From an uncultured Lachnospiraceae bacterium (GTDB lineage Bacteria > Bacillota > Clostridia > Lachnospirales > Lachnospiraceae): DNA of 46,082 nt. The stretch is from assembly GCA_910586755.1 (NCBI GenBank), contig CAJUJM010000110.1, positions 1-46,082 of the forward strand. The letters run 5' to 3'. The notes beneath the pieces were generated by a model, which was not told where the DNA came from, did no database searches, and saw only the letters and a list, made by a program, of their open reading frames with translations. Positions 42,694-46,082 of the stretch are shown piece by piece (the stretch's first letter is position 1; every line of letters starts with the position of its first letter). The translations under genes and the position numbers were made by a program.

Positions 42694-43524
42694 TCACTTA
42701 GTAGAAGGATCAAAGCGCACGGTTACATAATCGCCCAGTTCATGGGGGACAGGGAAAGTAAAGAAAATGCTTCCCTGCTTTTCGTAGCTAAAAGACGGAG
42801 GCCATTGCACGCCAGTCTGACGTGGGAAATCCGCCTGGTTAAAAATATCGGTAAATTCCTCAATGGTCAAAGTCTCACGGTAAGCAAGGGCAGCGGCGGT
42901 CTGCTCATCCGTTAAACCGGAAAAGGTTACGTCAGAGCTTAACACATATCCGGCCATGGTGTAGGAATCTGTAAAATCATTTAAGCCCAGGTTGGATCCA
43001 TCCCGCAGATCCATAGTATTGCTGTAAAAAACATTGGTAGAATAGGCGGCGCCTTCCGGGGTAAAGAGGCCAGTATAAAGGGCAGTCAGGCTGCGGCGGT
43101 CAATGGAAACCACCTGGCATTTTATGGAAAACGTGTCCTTGGATTCATCCGCTTTGTATCCGACAGAAGCAGAGAGGGCATTATAGCGCAGGGTATCGTT
43201 AATAGTGGTTTGCAGCGCCTCGTCGCTTAATCCTTCCACCTGAGGGTATTCAATCGAAATTTTGCCTAAGGTATACGTTTCTATTGATGCGGAAATTTTT
43301 GAAACATCCTCTTCAGCCTGGGAAGTGGTTTCCGGCATTGTGGTTTCCGGCGGAGTCGTAGTCTCCGGCGGAGCAGTTTCCTCCTCAGAAGGAGCTGGGG
43401 TGGTGTAGGTAGAAGATAAATCAATCTTTTCCGGCGGTGCGGAAGTCATGAGGGCAGCGCCTGCCCCTGCAATCACGGCCGCCACTGCGGCGGCAGAAAT
43501 ACCAAGAATTACTTTTTTATTCAT
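42694..43524 (-). CDS. Secreted/anchored protein with DUF4163/DUF3298-like (RsiV-like) domain
   Basis: 276 residues. It has a basic start and hydrophobic helix (VILGISAAAVAAVIAGAGAALM), then a Thr/Pro/Glu-rich linker (about 35-70) that would span the wall. The domain of ~200 residues (FSIKCQVVSIDRRSLTALYTG, STNVFYSNTMDLRDGSNLGLNDFT) ends in GSIFFTFPVPHELGDYVTV, the DUF3298 pattern seen in RsiV and PdaC. It is a cell-surface protein, possibly a sensor or peptidoglycan-binding module. No catalytic deacetylase domain is present. ATG with aaaaggagcc upstream. Confidence 0.65.
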   Translation of the reverse strand: MNKKVILGISAAAVAAVIAGAGAALMTSAPPEKIDLSSTYTTPAPSEEETAPPETTTPPETTMPETTSQAEEDVSKISASIETYTLGKISIEYPQVEGLSDEALQTTINDTLRYNALSASVGYKADESKDTFSIKCQVVSIDRRSLTALYTGLFTPEGAAYSTNVFYSNTMDLRDGSNLGLNDFTDSYTMAGYVLSSDVTFSGLTDEQTAAALAYRETLTIEEFTDIFNQADFPRQTGVQWPPSFSYEKQGSIFFTFPVPHELGDYVTVRFDPSTK

Positions 43525-43664
43525 AATGGCTCCTTTTCATTGGTAGTGTTCCTATTATATCATAAATGATCCTGGGGTGGGAGATAAAATCATTAAGATT
43601 TTATGAAAATGCCGGAAAAGGGTTGCTGTTTTGGCGGGATACCATTTATGATATAGAGTATGAC

Positions 43665-43784
43665 TTTCATAGAAAACCTGCATGCGCCTAGTGGCGATCA
43701 CACTGCCACACAGAAAAGTCTGGCGGGCGCATGAGGCATACCTGAACTTATGCCGCCTGTCGGCGGCGGATTTTCATAGAAAAC
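43665..43784. repeat. Structured GC-rich segment between 13-bp direct repeats
   Basis: tttcatagaaaac occurs at 43665-43677 and 43772-43784. Between them are nested stems: catgcgcc with ggcgcatg (43681-43688/43726-43733), gtggc with gccac inside it, then ggcata with tatgcc, and gccgcc-tgtc-ggcggc (43752-43767). The segment fills most of the 289-bp gap before the restriction gene; the rest of the gap (43525-43664) is AT-rich and holds nothing I can name. It resembles a small insertion with target duplication or a structured RNA. Confidence 0.5.
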
Positions 43785-43813
43785 AGGAATAATGATAAGA
43801 TAGAGGACAAGAA

Positions 43814-44671
43814 ATGAAACCCGAAATTGGAAGATACCCGATAGAAGTCTTTGGACATACCTATAACGATAATTCTGAAGCCGCCCAAAATGACAGAGCC
43901 AATCAGTTTTGTCCATATTTAGGGCGGGAATGTACAAAACCGCGAAAAAGTGAGCCCCACATTAAAGTAGGAATCTGCTCTCTGGGATACCAGGGCTCTT
44001 TCCTGGATCATTATGAACCCGTTATCATTTGTCCTTTTCGGTTTTTGGAAAAGACTGTTTTCCAGTCCATTCACGATAAATTTTTCCCGGAATGGCAGCA
44101 CTATGTTTGGGTAAAAGAAGTGAACATGGGGGTCAGCGGAAATGTGGACTACGTGGCCATTAAAACAGATGCACAGGGAAAAAATCCATCTGACTTTTTC
44201 TGTGTGGAATTTCAGGCTAATGGAACAACAGGCTCGCCTTATCCTTATGTCAAAGACCTTTTAAAATACGGACGTTATAAGGAGAACCATACATATGGAT
44301 TAAATTGGGCAAATGAATTTATGAAAACCATGATGCAGCAAGTTTATAAAAAAGGACAGGTTAAAGAGTCATGGAATAAAAAACTTGTTTTTGTAATTCA
44401 GGATGTTGCGTTGGAGTATTTAGAAAACGCAGTTGATACGTCAGATTTGCGTCAGGATTTCAATGATGTGATTCATTTTATGACATACCGGCTCCAGTGG
44501 AATAAAGAAGAAAATAAATTTGAGCTTGCAGTGAGCCGCCAGGTAAGTACAGATTTAAATGGGATAAACAAAATTTTAGCGGGAGCAAATCCTGACCAAT
44601 ACTTGACGCAGGAAAATTTTCTTGAAAATGCAGCGAAAAAAGGCCGGGAGGATGGAGTAATTAATGATTGA
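43814..44671 (+). CDS. NotI-family type II restriction endonuclease
   Basis: 285 residues. Four cysteines at 33, 40, 55 and 73 (QFCPYLGREC, GICSLG, IICPFRF) match the iron-binding fold described for NotI. The PD-(D/E)XK-type centre is D112 (GNVDYVAI) and E132-x-Q134 (VEFQAN), with glutamine replacing lysine as in NotI. The C-terminal half includes an ISNE-like helical region. It should cut DNA at a GC-rich palindrome, but the exact site cannot be read from the protein. The stop overlaps the methyltransferase start by 8 bases, giving coupled expression. The start has only a modest agagga site. Confidence 0.82.
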   Translation: MKPEIGRYPIEVFGHTYNDNSEAAQNDRANQFCPYLGRECTKPRKSEPHIKVGICSLGYQGSFLDHYEPVIICPFRFLEKTVFQSIHDKFFPEWQHYVWVKEVNMGVSGNVDYVAIKTDAQGKNPSDFFCVEFQANGTTGSPYPYVKDLLKYGRYKENHTYGLNWANEFMKTMMQQVYKKGQVKESWNKKLVFVIQDVALEYLENAVDTSDLRQDFNDVIHFMTYRLQWNKEENKFELAVSRQVSTDLNGINKILAGANPDQYLTQENFLENAAKKGREDGVIND

Positions 44672-45740
44672 AAATGTGTTAAACGGTAATTTTGTATATT
44701 GCTTTGAAATTGGTGACAGTGCAAATGTCCTAAAACGTGTTCCGGATAACAGCATCGATTGCATTATTACATCTCCGCCGTACTGGCAGCAGAGAATATA
44801 TGAGGATTACAATGGGGAATTATCAAATGTAATCGGAATGGAAGCTTCCCCGGAGGAATATGTTGAAAATCTGATGGCAGTGATACGGGAAGTAAAAAGA
44901 GTATTAAAGCCTTCCGGAACATTTTGGCTCAATATTGGGGATAAATTTTGGAAGAAATGTTTGATGGGGATGCCATGGCGCGTCGCTTTAGCCATGGAAA
45001 AAGAAGGCTGGATTCTTAGGAGTGATATTGTATGGGATCAGATGAAAGGGACGCAGAGCTGCAAGGATCGCTTTCGGGATATCTATGAACATGTATTTCA
45101 ATTTGTAAAAAGCAGTAAATACTATTTTGATGCAGATGCAGTAAGAATTGTTCCGGAAAAAGAAGCTTACGAGAAAAACGGAGAAATTATTTCTGCTACA
45201 GGAGTAACCGGAAAAAAATATCTTTCTCAAATCCAATCCTCAGAAGTTTTATCTGATGAAGAAAAACAAAATGCTCTCACAGCATTAAAGGAAACCCTTG
45301 ATGAGATGAAGAAGGGAGAGATTGTCGATTTTCGAATGACCATAAGAGGAGAGCAAAGAGTCTATCACAGTGAAAGTAAGAAAATCAGCGGACGTGCGAA
45401 AGAGCTCAGTGATAAAGGTTTTTTTATCGTAAAAATGCGAAAAAAAGGGTTTTTACCGTCAAATATTTGGAGAATTGTTCCAGAAGATATCTGGAGAAAA
45501 GACGCTCATTGCGCTGTCTTTCCGGAAGAATTATTGCGGGTTCCGATTTTGTCTACGTGTCCTACAGGAGGAATCGTGCTGGATCCCTTTTCCGGAACAG
45601 GAAGTACGGTAGATGCTGCTGTCCGGTTGGGAAGAAGGGGGATTGGCATTGATTTGAGTAACCAATACACAGAAGTTGCAAAAAGACGTCTATGTGCAAC
45701 TACAAAAAATTTTAACGATTTCATTTTTTATGGACGATGA
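44664..45740 (+). CDS. Site-specific DNA methyltransferase (probable N4-cytosine) of the NotI-like system
   Basis: 358 residues, beta-class order. Catalytic motif IV is TSPPYW at 36-41, a form typical of N4-cytosine enzymes, and the S-adenosylmethionine motif I, DPFSGTGST, is near the C-terminus, followed by GRRGIGIDLSNQY. The central ~120-residue insert (KKYLSQIQSSEVLSDEEKQN...KMRKKGFLPSNIW) is probably the target-recognition part. It protects the host site from the overlapping endonuclease. ATG with gggaggatggag upstream. AT-rich composition relative to the housekeeping cluster fits horizontal acquisition. Confidence 0.88.
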   Translation: MIENVLNGNFVYCFEIGDSANVLKRVPDNSIDCIITSPPYWQQRIYEDYNGELSNVIGMEASPEEYVENLMAVIREVKRVLKPSGTFWLNIGDKFWKKCLMGMPWRVALAMEKEGWILRSDIVWDQMKGTQSCKDRFRDIYEHVFQFVKSSKYYFDADAVRIVPEKEAYEKNGEIISATGVTGKKYLSQIQSSEVLSDEEKQNALTALKETLDEMKKGEIVDFRMTIRGEQRVYHSESKKISGRAKELSDKGFFIVKMRKKGFLPSNIWRIVPEDIWRKDAHCAVFPEELLRVPILSTCPTGGIVLDPFSGTGSTVDAAVRLGRRGIGIDLSNQYTEVAKRRLCATTKNFNDFIFYGR

Positions 45741-45781
45741 GTAGGTGTAATTAAGAGATCTGGATGTATATTGAGAAAGTA

Positions 45782-45810
45782 TTGCGTGAGAAATTAAAAA
45801 ATGTTATACT
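45782..45810 (+). promoter_or_regulatory. Promoter of the last, partial gene
   Basis: TTGCGT and TATACT with a 17-base spacer, about 100 bases before the ATG. Confidence 0.45.
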
Positions 45811-45911
45811 GATGGTGCAGAAATATTATATGAAGCATCATCAGCATATCCTCAATGGATGGCATATTATCCGGCTTTTGGAAACGAATACAGGACACTG
45901 GGAGGGATGAA

Positions 45912-46082
45912 ATGCGCCAGGACACGTATACCGCGCAGGCGGTTAAGGCAGCAGAAGATAAAATTAACAATGATAAAGCGTGTAAAAAGATATTGGCTTC
46001 CAAAGAAATTCTTGCGTACATTTTAAAAGGTGTGGTTCCTGAGTATGCAGACTGCGGTTTGGAGGAAATTGCGGAGCAATAT
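45912..46082 (+). CDS. Partial gene: probable Rpn/PD-(D/E)XK nuclease-family protein
   Basis: Only the first 57 codons are in the window. The sequence MRQDTYTAQAVKAAEDKINN, then DKACKKILASKEILAYILKG and VVPEYADCGLEEIAEQY, resembles the opening of Lachnospiraceae PD-(D/E)XK 'transposase-family' / Rpn-like proteins, which begin with a helix that includes NNDKAC and KEILARILK. The catalytic part would lie beyond the edge. ATG has ggagg six bases upstream. The gene follows the restriction-modification pair and continues the nuclease-rich theme. Confidence 0.6.
   Translation, partial: MRQDTYTAQAVKAAEDKINNDKACKKILASKEILAYILKGVVPEYADCGLEEIAEQY

Noticed and set aside
42694..43524. Peptidoglycan deacetylase PdaC
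   Set aside because: Only the DUF4163/DUF3298-like part is present; no polysaccharide deacetylase catalytic motifs.
1..46082. rRNA or tRNA genes
   Set aside because: No cloverleaf with TTCGA-type arm or rRNA-like conserved stretch was noticed while reading; a tRNAscan-SE/Infernal run would settle it.

Overview
The window looks like chromosome of a gut-type Lachnospiraceae or a close Clostridia relative. The main evidence is the gene run TIGR03960 radical SAM protein, DUF2344 protein, RNase G, rplU, prp, rpmA, obgE, yhbY, nadD, yqeK, rsfS. L27 also carries the Firmicutes-type N-terminal extension beside its protease Prp, purL is the long single-chain clostridial type, and consensus sigma-A promoters, AGGAGG ribosome sites and many TTG/GTG starts are used. 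No rRNA, tRNA, CRISPR array, prophage or recognisable transposase was found.

Layout. (1) 0-5.2 kb is a rearranged accessory zone. It holds a 5'-truncated mannose-6-phosphate isomerase/ROK kinase fusion, a scar made of gene fragments, an AAA-ATPase-like/PD-(D/E)XK protein, and a DapB-like dehydrogenase whose 3' end is duplicated in the scar. (2) 5.2-8.4 kb has a divergent MerR regulator, whose 19-bp-spacer promoter faces the dehydrogenase, followed by an EamA transporter and an AraC regulator. (3) 8.5-14.8 kb is a glycan-use locus: AraC regulator, GH88 unsaturated glucuronyl hydrolase, GPH-family symporter (frameshifted) and GH3 glycosidase, closed by a strong terminator. (4) 14.8-18.6 kb is a two-component system plus a large lipoprotein. 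(5) 18.6-21.9 kb is a second accessory block with a paralogous AAA/PD-(D/E)XK protein, a YefM/YoeB-type toxin-antitoxin pair and a Uma2 protein.

(6) 22.1-30.4 kb is the conserved translation and ribosome-assembly cluster, extended by (7) a PD-(D/E)XK/Fe-S helicase fusion, a convergent LysR gene, a degenerate sigma-70-like protein and purL. Three copies of a ~75-bp palindromic repeat sit at gene ends here, and one supplies the last residues and stop codon of yqeK. (8) 38.3-41.9 kb has another Uma2 protein and a BlaR/BlaI-like module: a split M56 protease, an unrecognised gene and a BlaI repressor, with an 18-bp perfect palindrome over the promoter. (9) 42-43.5 kb, minus strand, has upp and a secreted RsiV/DUF3298-like protein. 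(10) 43.8-46.1 kb has a NotI-family restriction endonuclease, its overlapping methyltransferase, and the start of a gene that may be an Rpn/PD-(D/E)XK family member running off the end.

The housekeeping cluster forms a compact transcription unit with many stop/start overlaps. The flanking blocks are enriched in nuclease-fold proteins, duplications and frameshifts, as expected of a locus shaped by defence and mobile functions. The less-described items are the three-copy palindromic repeat, the sigma-like protein without a usable -10 recognition segment, the duplicated AAA/nuclease genes with their recombination scar, and the NotI-like system.
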